A stretch of 46,044 bases of DNA from Treponema sp. UBA4692 (GCA_002404895.1 DHKO01000031.1:1-46044), one strand, 5' to 3'; positions 16,748-25,090 are shown, counted from the first letter of the stretch. Made by a program: numbers and translations. Notes: generated by a model not told the origin, from the sequence alone.

Positions 16748-16804
16748 AAGACAAAAGCTAAAAAAATAAAAATCGATAGAAAAATCTGGAGACGAAAAAA
16801 ATAA

Positions 16805-18448
16805 ATGAAAAAGATAGTGATACTTGGCGCTGGACTTATGCAGAAGCCTGCGATTCTTTCGTGCAGAAATCTCGGATACGAGTCTGTCGTTGTTGACGCG
16901 AATCCGAATGCAGTCTGCGTTCCGCTTGCCGACCGTTTTTATCCTGTTGACCTTAAAGACAAGGACGCGATTTTAGGACTTGCGAGAAAGATAAATTCCG
17001 AGTCCGATTCAGAAAGCCAGATTGCGGCAGTTTTCACCGCCGGAACTGATTTCTCGGCGAGCGTCGCTTTTGTTGCGGAAAATCTTGGGCTTCCTTCACA
17101 TTCCTATGAGGCTTGCCTCAACGCAAGCGACAAAGTTCGCATGCGAGGCTGCTTTTCAAGATTCATGGTTCCGTCCCCAAAATTCGAGCAGATTGACAAA
17201 GACGATTTTGAGAGAATCAGAAAAGATGTTGAGGACGGCAAGGTCGAGTTCCCGAAAGTCGTGAAGCCTTGCGACAACATGGGCGGCCGGGGCTGCCGTC
17301 TCGTAAGAAACAAGGATGAGTTCGACAGCGCGGTCTCGTCAGCAATCAAGAATTCCAGGACAGAACGCGCGATTTTTGAGGACTATATGGAGGGCGACGA
17401 GTACAGCATTGACTCGGTTGTCTATAACGGAACCTTGACGATTACAGGATTTGCCGACAGGCACATCTTCTACCCGCCGTATTTTATCGAGATGGGGCAT
17501 TCTCTCCCGGCTTCTATTGACCAGAAGAAAAAAAACGAGCTGATTGCCACATTCGCGCTTGGAATAAAGGCTCTCGGCCTTACCTGCGGAGTCGCGAAGG
17601 CGGATATAAAATACACAAAAAACGGCCCGATGATTGGAGAAATAGCGGCGCGGCTTTCAGGCGGCTACATGAGCGGCTGGACTTATCCGTATTCAAGCGG
17701 AATGAATCTCACGGAGATTGCGATGACGGTCGCTCTCGGTGAAAAGCCTCTGAGCCTGATTATGAACCGCGTTCCGCTCGCATGGCAGCCTCACAAGTCT
17801 GTGGAAAAGCAGATTCAGCCGTTCGATATTTTTGAGCTTAAAAGCCTTAGATTCAGCGCGGAAAGAGCGTGGCTTTCAATTCCTGGAAAAGTCTCAAAAA
17901 TCTACGGTCTTGAGGAAGTGAAGAATTTCGCATTCGTGCGCGATGTTCTTCCGCGGGTGAAAGAGGGAGACAATGTTGATTTTCCGCGCAACAATGTGGA
18001 AAAATGCGGAAACATAATCGCAGTTTCGGACAGCCGGCAGAACTCTTACAATGCGGCGCACAAGGCTGTAAGCGAGATTACGCTCCGGCTTGAGCCTGAC
18101 AATCCTTACACTGAAAAATTCCTTTCCGGCACATCAGAAAAGGACGAGGCTGGATTTCCTCCTTCAGCGTTCACTTTTGCTCCGTCTGCAGAAAGCGGAA
18201 TCTCGTCAAGCATCGGAAAAGGAACTGTGATTCCGGCTGACGAGCCTGCTATTGAGTACATTCCTGAAATCTTGGCGCCGCTTGCGGACTCGATTCAAGA
18301 CTGGAATCACTGCACATTAAGAAAGACGCTCGAGAAATTCGACAGAATCTGCCCTAAGCACAAGAGTCTTGACGGCGGAACTTTCTGGTCTGCGATTTTG
18401 CGGGGCGGAATTCAGGGCGCGCTTTACGTCTGCGACTCTAAATCGTAG
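16805..18448 (+). CDS. ATP-grasp ligase family protein with C-terminal extension
   Basis: 547 residues. The N-terminal pre-ATP-grasp Rossmann domain (KIVILGAGLMQKPAILSCRN, DANPNAVCVPLADRFYPVD) is followed by an ATP-grasp domain (about 105-310) with FPKVVKPCDNMGGRGCRLV, IFEDYMEGDEYSIDSVVYNG and the metal-binding GEIAARLSGGYMSG. The arrangement recalls carbamoyl-phosphate-synthase, PurK and amino-acid ligase enzymes that make an acyl-phosphate and join it to an amine. About 150 C-terminal residues beyond the fold (400-547) match nothing I know. It lies 57 bases after the SpsF fusion, with a weak GGAG 13 bases before ATG. It could attach an amino acid or acyl group to the cluster's sugar; that is inference. 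Confidence 0.85.
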   Translation: MKKIVILGAGLMQKPAILSCRNLGYESVVVDANPNAVCVPLADRFYPVDLKDKDAILGLARKINSESDSESQIAAVFTAGTDFSASVAFVAENLGLPSHSYEACLNASDKVRMRGCFSRFMVPSPKFEQIDKDDFERIRKDVEDGKVEFPKVVKPCDNMGGRGCRLVRNKDEFDSAVSSAIKNSRTERAIFEDYMEGDEYSIDSVVYNGTLTITGFADRHIFYPPYFIEMGHSLPASIDQKKKNELIATFALGIKALGLTCGVAKADIKYTKNGPMIGEIAARLSGGYMSGWTYPYSSGMNLTEIAMTVALGEKPLSLIMNRVPLAWQPHKSVEKQIQPFDIFELKSLRFSAERAWLSIPGKVSKIYGLEEVKNFAFVRDVLPRVKEGDNVDFPRNNVEKCGNIIAVSDSRQNSYNAAHKAVSEITLRLEPDNPYTEKFLSGTSEKDEAGFPPSAFTFAPSAESGISSSIGKGTVIPADEPAIEYIPEILAPLADSIQDWNHCTLRKTLEKFDRICPKHKSLDGGTFWSAILRGGIQGALYVCDSKS

Positions 18449-18449
18449 A

Positions 18450-18470
18450 TTCAAAATCTTAAGATTTGAA
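18450..18470. promoter_or_regulatory. Palindrome between ATP-grasp and amidase genes
   Basis: A perfect 14-base palindrome AAATCTTAAGATTT (18454-18467) is extended imperfectly by TTCAA and TTGAA arms. It has no T-tract, so it is not a typical terminator. It could be an operator or weak attenuator. No supporting evidence beyond symmetry. Confidence 0.3.
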
Positions 18471-18490
18471 ATCCCAAAAAGGTCATTTTG

Positions 18491-19540
18491 ATGAATTTTA
18501 TAAAAAAGTCTTCATTTTTGATTTTTCTTTTTCTTCCGTTTCTTTCTTATTCCCAGACCGCTTCCCAAAGCCTTGACTTGGTGAGCCAGTCGGAAAAAAA
18601 CGGAATCACGCTTTACTGGGACACTTTAAGCTCGTCAGGCGTTATGGAAAAAAACGGACACCAGATTTCTTTCCGCGCTGGCGACGGCTTTGTCCTATGC
18701 GACTATAAGGAAGTCAGCGCGGTAAATGCTCCTGAAATCAAGGACGGGCAGGTTTTTGTCTCAAAGGATTTTATGGATTCCGCGCTTAAATTTTTCAGCA
18801 CAGAGAGTTCGGAGAATGTGTATAAAGTCGGAGCGATTCTGATTGACCCTGGACACGGCGGAAAAGACCCGGGCGCAATGGACACGCACACGATAAACGG
18901 AAAAAAAGTTACAATCCGCGAGAAGGACATAAATCTTGCTGTCGGAAAAATGCTTTATTCAAAGCTCAAATCCGCTTATCCTGAAAAAAACATAATGATG
19001 ACGCGAAGCACAGACAAATTTCTCTCGCTTTCAGAGCGCACTGAGATTGCAAATTCCGTGAAGCTAAAAGAGCGGGAGGCGATTCTTTACGTCTCTGTCC
19101 ATGTGAATTCGTCGCTCGACAAAAAGGCTTCTGGCTACGAGGTCTGGTATCTGTCTCCGGGCTACAGGCGGACTGTCCTTGAAAAAAACGGCGGCGTTGA
19201 CAAGAATCTCTTCACGGTGATGAACGCTATGATGGAAGAGGAATACACGGCTGAAAGCATCCTGATTGCGAAATTCATAATGGACGGAATGTCTGCTCAG
19301 GTCGGAAAACTTTCAAACGCGCGTGGAATCAAGGCGGAAGAGTGGTTTGTCGTGAGAAATTCAAATATGCCGGCGGTTCTCGTGGAGCTTGGATTTCTCA
19401 CAAACGATAGCGAGGCGAAAAATCTGAACGACAATTCATATCTTCAAAAACTTTCGCTCGGAATTTACAACGGTCTTGCGGCTTTTGTAGCAAATTTTGA
19501 ACTTTCAAGAGGATTTACAGAATTAAATGAAAACAAATAA
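18491..19540 (+). CDS. N-acetylmuramoyl-L-alanine amidase (Amidase_3)
   Basis: 349 residues from ATG 18491, with AAGG 8 bases upstream; the preceding TTG at 18488 is not needed. The signal peptide is SSFLIFLFLPFLSYSQ. An N-terminal region of about 85 residues resembles a copper-amine-oxidase-N-like or AMIN-like beta domain, and the zinc amidase domain spans about 113-345. Metal and catalytic residues are visible: ILIDPGHGGKDPG (His122), TIREKDINLAV (Glu144), LYVSVHVNSS, and AVLVELGFLTND (catalytic Glu). It cleaves the lactyl-alanine bond of peptidoglycan in the periplasm. The next gene overlaps by 14 bases and flaA follows. From memory Treponema pallidum has the same amidase-hypothetical-flaA order (TP0247-TP0249), supporting a conserved cell-wall/flagellar locus. 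Confidence 0.93.
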   Translation: MNFIKKSSFLIFLFLPFLSYSQTASQSLDLVSQSEKNGITLYWDTLSSSGVMEKNGHQISFRAGDGFVLCDYKEVSAVNAPEIKDGQVFVSKDFMDSALKFFSTESSENVYKVGAILIDPGHGGKDPGAMDTHTINGKKVTIREKDINLAVGKMLYSKLKSAYPEKNIMMTRSTDKFLSLSERTEIANSVKLKEREAILYVSVHVNSSLDKKASGYEVWYLSPGYRRTVLEKNGGVDKNLFTVMNAMMEEEYTAESILIAKFIMDGMSAQVGKLSNARGIKAEEWFVVRNSNMPAVLVELGFLTNDSEAKNLNDNSYLQKLSLGIYNGLAAFVANFELSRGFTELNENK

Positions 19541-20030
19541 CGAAAAACTTAAAAACGCATTAATTTATACCAGAAATTTTATTGTCAGGCACAAAATTGC
19601 ATTTATCGTGATTGCGGCGGCATTCTTGCTTCCGAACATTTTTTTCTTTGTCTCAAAACGGGCTGGAAAATACAGGATGGTCATGCTTTTCGAACAGGTT
19701 GGAAGCAATAAAATTCAGAAGGAAGTCATTTATGTTCCAAAAAATGACTCACAGACAAAGCTTGAGTCATATATCTCGGAGCTTCTTCTGGGGCCGCTTT
19801 TTCACCGCGCAAGACCTGTTTTTTCTCTTGGAACAAAACTTGAATTCTGCATTCTGAAAGACGATGTCCTCTATGTCGGACTTTCAGAGGACGCGATTTT
19901 TCAGGATAACGAGGCTGCCGAATTTTACGATGGCGTGGAGCTTTTCAAAACGGCAGTAAAAAAGAATTTTCCAAAAATAAAAGACGTGGAGATTTTTGCC
20001 GGAAACGTGTTCATAGAAACAAAAAAATAG
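19527..20030 (+). CDS. Membrane-anchored GerMN-domain protein
   Basis: 167 residues. One membrane helix near the N-terminus (about 23-43, AFIVIAAAFLLPNIFFFV) leads into an external domain with the GerMN pattern: YVPKNDSQTKLESYISELLLG as the 'e..i..ll.gp' helix, LGTKLEFCILKDDVLYVGLS as the paired strands, and a final LFKTAVKKNFPKIKDVEIF. GerMN domains occur in sporulation and cell-wall proteins and often accompany amidases. The 14-base overlap with the amidase suggests coupled translation and joint action on the wall, perhaps regulating the amidase. AAGAGGA lies 13 bases before ATG. Function unproven. Confidence 0.72.
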   Translation: MKTNNEKLKNALIYTRNFIVRHKIAFIVIAAAFLLPNIFFFVSKRAGKYRMVMLFEQVGSNKIQKEVIYVPKNDSQTKLESYISELLLGPLFHRARPVFSLGTKLEFCILKDDVLYVGLSEDAIFQDNEAAEFYDGVELFKTAVKKNFPKIKDVEIFAGNVFIETKK

Positions 20031-20042
20031 GCTTAATTTTAA

Positions 20043-20071
20043 TTGACAAAAGATTTTAGATGTATGATACT
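20043..20071 (+). promoter_or_regulatory. flaA promoter (sigma70-like)
   Basis: A perfect TTGACA (20043-20048) is followed after 17 bases by GATACT (20066-20071). Transcription would start near 20078, giving a leader of about 40 bases containing AAAGGAG (20103-20109), 8 bases before ATG. A sigma70 rather than sigma28 promoter fits what is known for spirochete flaA genes. Confidence 0.65.
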
Positions 20072-20117
20072 TAAAAATATACAAGGCTACATCATTTGAG
20101 TTAAAGGAGCTTCAAAA

Positions 20118-21233
20118 ATGAAGAAAACTTTGGTTTTATCAGCAATGGCAGCTGTGCTTTTCGGAGCAACTGCATTCGCAAAAGAATCAACATTGATTGA
20201 TTTCACTACACTTGATGGTGATATTACAATCAAAGCGCAGGACAGCGATGTTGAAATTCCGCAGAACAAGCGTACTGTAATGGATTACGGTGTTGCTGCT
20301 GGCGCATCATTCAACAGCGAGCAGAAGAGTCTTATGAAGACTTCTCTCTATCTTGGAGAGTGGGAAGTGCAGCTTAACAGCTCAGCACAGAATGTTGCTT
20401 CGCTTGCTCAGTCAACAGTAAAGCCAGCACCTGTAAAAGATAGTGCAAAAGTTCCATTCGCTGGAAAAAATGTAATGGGTGTCCGTGTTGTATTCCCTAC
20501 ATGGGCAAGCAATGCTAATGCGAAAATCGTTCCTCCATTCAATATTCCTGCTTACGAGCCACTCTCAACAGCTGATGACAATGGCGACCGCCAGGAGCCG
20601 ACAGACGAAGAGAAAGCTTCTGGAAGAACACTTTTCGAAGCTGATGACGATGATTCTCCAGCTTACGGTGTTGTAAAAAACATCGGAACTCTCAAATCAA
20701 TCGCTGTTACAACAATGGGTATGAACTTCCCTCACGGACTTTATGTTCTCTTGGGAGACAATGACGGTGTAACACGCCGCTACTTTATGGGCTATCTCGG
20801 ATTCGACGGCTGGAAAACTCTCCAGTGGAACAATCCTGACTACATTTCAGAAGTTCGCACTCGCGAAATCCGTGTATATCCAATCTATCCACGCGGACTT
20901 CCATTCGTAAAATTCGAAGGATTCCAGATTACACGTGATGCAGCTCACGTTGGCGGAGATTTCGTTGGATATTTCAAGGATGTAAAAGTTATCTATGACA
21001 AAGCGGAGCTTACATCAGAAAGAGACATCGCTGATGAAGACTTGTGGGGAATCGTAACTCGCAAGGAAAAGGCTCGCCAGAACCTTGAGATGACACGCTT
21101 TGGCAACAAGCAGGTAAACCGCTACCTTGAGAAGGCTAAGATGGCTACAGAAGAGCAGTTCACATCTTCACTTGACGAGAACTCATCTTCTAATGCTCAG
21201 TCAAACGGCGGTCAGGCAGCTGACGCTAAATAA
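20118..21233 (+). CDS. flaA: Flagellar filament outer-layer (sheath) protein FlaA
   Basis: 371 residues with a cleavable signal peptide (KKTLVLSAMAAVLFGATAFA). The mature part has the FlaA pattern: ESTLIDFTTLDGDI, NKRTVMDYGVAAGASF, VMGVRVVFPTWASNAN, FPHGLYVLLGDNDGV and IRVYPIYPRGLPFVKFEGFQ. FlaA coats the FlaB core of spirochete periplasmic flagella. The C-terminus ends in a Ser/Asn/Gln-rich tail. Codon choice is cleaner than in neighbours (many GCT, CTT, CGT and AAG), as expected for an abundant protein. It has its own strong promoter, a good ribosome site and a 13-bp terminator, so it is a single-gene unit embedded after the amidase and GerMN genes. Confidence 0.96.
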   Translation: MKKTLVLSAMAAVLFGATAFAKESTLIDFTTLDGDITIKAQDSDVEIPQNKRTVMDYGVAAGASFNSEQKSLMKTSLYLGEWEVQLNSSAQNVASLAQSTVKPAPVKDSAKVPFAGKNVMGVRVVFPTWASNANAKIVPPFNIPAYEPLSTADDNGDRQEPTDEEKASGRTLFEADDDDSPAYGVVKNIGTLKSIAVTTMGMNFPHGLYVLLGDNDGVTRRYFMGYLGFDGWKTLQWNNPDYISEVRTREIRVYPIYPRGLPFVKFEGFQITRDAAHVGGDFVGYFKDVKVIYDKAELTSERDIADEDLWGIVTRKEKARQNLEMTRFGNKQVNRYLEKAKMATEEQFTSSLDENSSSNAQSNGGQAADAK

Positions 21234-21267
21234 GCTGGCTAGATTCTTATTTTAGAACGCTGACTGG

Positions 21268-21303
21268 AAACCGCCTGCATATAAATGCAGGCGGTTTTTT
21301 ATG
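21268..21303 (+). terminator. Strong intrinsic terminator of flaA
   Basis: A perfect 13-bp stem AAACCGCCTGCAT (21268-21280) pairs with ATGCAGGCGGTTT (21285-21297), with loop ATAA, followed by a run of T residues. It is placed 34 bases after the flaA stop. Confidence 0.95.
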
Positions 21304-21333
21304 TCCTTTCATCTTTCATATTTAAAATAATCA

Positions 21334-21361
21334 TTGCTTAAAGTTTTTTCTATGATATGAT
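21334..21361 (+). promoter_or_regulatory. Extended -10 promoter of the RelA/SpoT-TPR gene, likely leaderless
   Basis: TTGCTT (21334-21339), 16-base spacer, TATGAT (21356-21361) preceded by TGA (extended -10). Only six bases separate the -10 from ATG 21368 and no ribosome site is present, so transcription should start at or next to the A of ATG. Confidence 0.6.
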
Positions 21362-21367
21362 TTAAAT

Positions 21368-22618
21368 ATGGATACTTTCATTAATTCTCTTCCAAGCAAA
21401 AACAACATAAAAGCAACTTATGAGCTGTACAAGCCTGTTCTTGAAGAAATAATGCAGAACATTGAAAGCAAGCTGAAATCGTCATTGAATCTTGCGTCAG
21501 CTCCTACTTATAAATCCCGGGTAAAATCTTTCGACAGCTATTATAGAAAAGTCCTGCGGCTGAAGTCTGAAGAGGCAAAAAAGTCAAATTTTGTCACCTT
21601 GACAGATGTTATCGGAATCCGTGTAATCTGCGCTTTTTTGGAGGATTTGCCGGAAGTTGAAAAGCAGATTCAACAGAATTTTGACGTAAAAGAGGTTGAG
21701 TATAAGGGGGCGGATCAGAATTTCCGGGAGTTCGGATATGAGTCAATCCATGTTCTTGTTGCGATTCCAGACGATTGCTATCCGAAAGAGAAAAATCTTC
21801 CTTTGCCTGATGACATTGTCTGCGAGATTCAGATTCGGACAATTTTGCAGGATGCCTGGGCGGAAGTTGAGCACGAGCTTATCTACAAGTCTGAATTCAC
21901 GCCGTTTGATATGCCGCTTAGAAGAAAACTCGCTTCAATCAATGCGAGCCTGACTCTTGCGGACATAATTTTTCAGGAAATCAGGGATTATCAGAAAAAG
22001 CTTCAGGGGGAAGTTGAGGCACGGCGCGAGTCGTTCTATGAAAAGGCCGATGAGCTTACGCTTAATGAAAAAAGAAAAAAATCGGAGCAGATTGAGCCTG
22101 AAAATATCAACCGTGTTTCGCCTTATGTTCATGGAACAATCGATGATTTGATTCTCGAGGCGATTCAGGCGCACAATCATGGAGACGTTGAAAAAGCTGT
22201 TGAAATTTACACTGTAATTCTGAATTCCAAGCCTGTTCCTGTGAACGCGGTTTTGACCGTGATTCACAAGCACCGCGGAATGGCGTATTTTGCGATGAAC
22301 AATTACAAAGCCGCGCTTGATGACTTCAAGGCGAGCGTGAAATATGACGGCAAGGCGTTCCGCTCTTATTACTATATTGGGATAATCTACAGCATAATTG
22401 GCAAGCAGAATGAGGCGGCGGACGCTTTCACAAAGTCTCTTGAGATAAATGAATATCAGTCGCATGCGCATTTCAGGCGTGCTGTATCTTTCTATAAGCT
22501 CGGCGAGTACGAGAATTCTTTGAAAGACCTGACGGCTGCGCAGTCTTTAGGATTGAACGACGAGGAAACGGAAAATTTACATTCAAAACTAATGGAAAAA
22601 TTCGGAATGAAGATGTAA
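21368..22618 (+). CDS. RelA/SpoT-domain (p)ppGpp synthetase fused to TPR repeats
   Basis: 416 residues. The synthetase domain (about 40-200) has all main motifs: YKSRVKSFDSYYRK (ATP-binding, from residue 48), TDVIGIRVICAF (Asp80), EFGYESIHVLV (Tyr124) and EIQIRTILQDAWAEVEHELI (153 on). No HD hydrolase domain, TGS or ACT domain is present, so it is a small-alarmone-synthetase type enzyme making (p)ppGpp or pGpp from ATP and GTP/GDP. A charged helical linker (205-245) leads to TPR repeats (about 255-410), which could sense a partner. It appears to be expressed from a leaderless promoter and is followed after 12 bases by the JAMM-helicase gene, suggesting co-transcription. Confidence 0.88.
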   Translation: MDTFINSLPSKNNIKATYELYKPVLEEIMQNIESKLKSSLNLASAPTYKSRVKSFDSYYRKVLRLKSEEAKKSNFVTLTDVIGIRVICAFLEDLPEVEKQIQQNFDVKEVEYKGADQNFREFGYESIHVLVAIPDDCYPKEKNLPLPDDIVCEIQIRTILQDAWAEVEHELIYKSEFTPFDMPLRRKLASINASLTLADIIFQEIRDYQKKLQGEVEARRESFYEKADELTLNEKRKKSEQIEPENINRVSPYVHGTIDDLILEAIQAHNHGDVEKAVEIYTVILNSKPVPVNAVLTVIHKHRGMAYFAMNNYKAALDDFKASVKYDGKAFRSYYYIGIIYSIIGKQNEAADAFTKSLEINEYQSHAHFRRAVSFYKLGEYENSLKDLTAAQSLGLNDEETENLHSKLMEKFGMKM

Positions 22619-22630
22619 AGTATTCATCTG

Positions 22631-25090
22631 ATGAATATCGAAAAGCGATTCAGCCAAAGCTGCATAGTTGAAATGAGACGACAGATTAAGGACGCTGGCG
22701 GAAACGAAGTTTTTTTTGTCGGGAAAATAAACGAGGACGGCGTTGTTGTTGCAGTTGCGGCTTATGCGCGCGGAAATGTCAATTCTGTTCCTGTGAATTT
22801 TTCTGGGGCTAGGCAAGGCTCTGTCCTGATTCATAATCATCCGTCTGGAAATCTTTATCCTTCAACTGAGGACTTGAATGTAGCTTCTGACTGCTCGGAA
22901 AATGCCCAGGGATTTTATATCGTAAATAATGATGTTTCTGATGTTTATGCGGTGATGGAGCCGGTTCTTCCAAAAAAGACTGTCAAGCTCGACATAAAAG
23001 AGACTTCTGGCTATCTTTCTTCCGGCGGACCTCTTTCTAAAATTTCTGAATTTTTTGAGGAGCGGCCGAGCCAGATTGAGCTTGTCAAGAAAATCACTGA
23101 GAGTTTCAATGAGAATTCTGTCGGAGTTTTTGAGGCTGGAACTGGAGTCGGAAAATCTTTCGCGTATTTGGTTCCGTCAATGCTTTGGGCTTTTGCGAAC
23201 AAAGAGCGTGTTGTTGTTTCTACCGGAACGATAAATCTTCAGCAGCAGCTTGCGGAAAAGGATATTCCGCTTGCAGAGAAAATCATCGGAAAAAAAATAA
23301 AGTCTGTTCTTGTGAAAGGGCGGCAGAATTATGTCTGCCTGCGCCGACTTTCTGACGCTGTGAATGACCGTGAGCTTTTCAGCGAGGACACTGAGATTCT
23401 GAACAAAATCTCTTCGTGGGCAAAAGAGTCTGGGAACGGCAGCCGAAGCGACTTGAGCTTTAATCCGCCTGAAAATGTCTGGCAGCGCGTGAATTCAGAA
23501 GCCGATGCCTGCATGGGAATGCGTTGCCCGAACCGCGAGAAATGCTTTGTGATGAAAGTGCGGAAAGAGGCTAGCGACGCGAATCTTCTTGTTGTGAATC
23601 ATCATATGCTTTTTGCGGACATCGAGTCGAGAATGGAGGGGGCGGGCTATGATGACACGGCAGTTCTTCCGCCTTACAAGCGCGTTGTTTTTGACGAGGC
23701 TCATGGAATCGAGGATGCAGCGACAAGCTTTTTCTCGAATTCTGTAACTAGATTTAGAATTTTAAAGCAGATCAATCTTTTGTACAGGCAGAGAAAATCT
23801 TCCGCGACTGGATTTTTGTTCACTTTGTCTGCGCTTTCAAAAATCGAGGACAAGTCTGGCGAGGTCATCGAGGAAATCGGAAAGACAAAAGAGGCGATTT
23901 CGTCTCTTGAAAACTGCACGCAAAATCTCCTGGGAAACAATTTTAATATCCGACTTTTTGGCGGAAGCTATCAGCTTTTTTCGCAGGTTCTCTCAGAGAT
24001 GAAAAATCTTCAGTCCCACGTCGCTTCAATTTCTGGAATCATGAAGGAAATTCTTGATGGAATTGACGATGACGACCGCGATAATTCCGCTGTTTACGAG
24101 ACAAAGTCTGTCTTGCGCCGCCTTGACGATGTGGTTTCTGTCTGCAATAAATTCAATGAATGGGACGAGCATTCCGACCTTGTTTTTTGGATTCAGGCGA
24201 AAAGGCTTCTTCCGTCTCTCGCGAAAAATTTTGAGAATCCTGTCTATTATGAATATGTTCAGACTCCTCTTGACATTGCTCCGATGATGAACAGCGGCGT
24301 TTTTGAGCCGTTGGACTCGGTTGTGTGCACTTCCGCGACAATCGGAATCGGCGGAAAATTTGATTTCTGGAAGTCGCGTGTCGGTGTGGGCTTTGTTGAA
24401 AAAGAGCGCGTGAAGTCAGGCGAGTTTCTGTCTCCGTTTCCTTACGACAAGAATATGATTTTCTGCGTTCCAAGCGATGCGCCTTTCCCTGACAACGAAA
24501 ATTTTCAGGATTTTGTCGAGGATGCGGTTGTAAAGCTGATTGAGGCGGCTTCCGGGAAAACTTTGGTCTTGTTCACGTCTTATGATTCTCTTCGTCATGC
24601 CTGCGATACTGCGCGTACAAGGCTTCGCTCTTCTGGAATCACAATCCTGAAGCAGGGAGATGATGACAGATTTCGGCTTCTTTCCGCTTTCAAGAGCGAC
24701 ACTGCCAGCGTTTTGTTTGCGACCGACTCATTTTGGGAAGGTGTCGATGTTCCTGGAGAGTCACTTAGCCAGGTTGTTATCGTTAAGCTTCCTTTTGGAG
24801 TTCCTAACGACCCTGTTTTTGCCGCGCGTTCCGAGCAAATCTTAAAAAGAGGCGGAAGTCCTTTCATGGAGCTTAGCATTCCCGAGGCTGTAATAAAATT
24901 TCGTCAGGGATTCGGCCGTCTGATTAGAAGAGGCGATGACACTGGAGCGGTCGTTGTTCTTGACAGAAGAATTGTCGAAAAAAAATACGGGAAAATATTC
25001 ACTTCAAGCGTGCCGATGACAAAGCGTCTTTACAAGCCTTTGTCCGAGATTTTGCCTGAAGTCAGGAAAATGTGCATAAAAAAACCGTAA
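22631..25090 (+). CDS. RadC/JAMM domain fused to DinG/XPD-like iron-sulfur helicase
   Basis: 819 residues. Residues 1-125 form a RadC-like JAMM metalloprotease fold with Glu26 and HNHPSGNLYPSTED (His68, His70, Asp81). From about 150 it is a superfamily 2 DinG-type helicase: AGTGVGKSFAYLVP (Walker A, 170-176), STGTINLQQQL, cysteines C236, C294, C299 and C305 placed for a 4Fe-4S cluster, VVFDEAHGIED (motif II), CTSATIG, FWEGVDVPGESLSQ and RQGFGRLIRRGDD (motif VI). It should unwind DNA or R-loop structures 5' to 3'. The intact JAMM residues suggest real metal binding. It lies 12 bases after the alarmone synthetase. The stop codon is inside the hairpin that terminates the opposing small gene. Confidence 0.9.
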   Translation: MNIEKRFSQSCIVEMRRQIKDAGGNEVFFVGKINEDGVVVAVAAYARGNVNSVPVNFSGARQGSVLIHNHPSGNLYPSTEDLNVASDCSENAQGFYIVNNDVSDVYAVMEPVLPKKTVKLDIKETSGYLSSGGPLSKISEFFEERPSQIELVKKITESFNENSVGVFEAGTGVGKSFAYLVPSMLWAFANKERVVVSTGTINLQQQLAEKDIPLAEKIIGKKIKSVLVKGRQNYVCLRRLSDAVNDRELFSEDTEILNKISSWAKESGNGSRSDLSFNPPENVWQRVNSEADACMGMRCPNREKCFVMKVRKEASDANLLVVNHHMLFADIESRMEGAGYDDTAVLPPYKRVVFDEAHGIEDAATSFFSNSVTRFRILKQINLLYRQRKSSATGFLFTLSALSKIEDKSGEVIEEIGKTKEAISSLENCTQNLLGNNFNIRLFGGSYQLFSQVLSEMKNLQSHVASISGIMKEILDGIDDDDRDNSAVYETKSVLRRLDDVVSVCNKFNEWDEHSDLVFWIQAKRLLPSLAKNFENPVYYEYVQTPLDIAPMMNSGVFEPLDSVVCTSATIGIGGKFDFWKSRVGVGFVEKERVKSGEFLSPFPYDKNMIFCVPSDAPFPDNENFQDFVEDAVVKLIEAASGKTLVLFTSYDSLRHACDTARTRLRSSGITILKQGDDDRFRLLSAFKSDTASVLFATDSFWEGVDVPGESLSQVVIVKLPFGVPNDPVFAARSEQILKRGGSPFMELSIPEAVIKFRQGFGRLIRRGDDTGAVVVLDRRIVEKKYGKIFTSSVPMTKRLYKPLSEILPEVRKMCIKKP

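Noticed and set aside
20063..20068. TATGAT as the flaA -10
   Set aside because: It is only 14 bases from TTGACA; GATACT at 20066-20071 gives the proper 17-base spacing.
21935..22471. 178-residue minus-strand open frame opposite the alarmone synthetase
   Set aside because: Shadow of the TPR-coding strand; composition rich in Arg, Ile and Phe and no recognisable motif.
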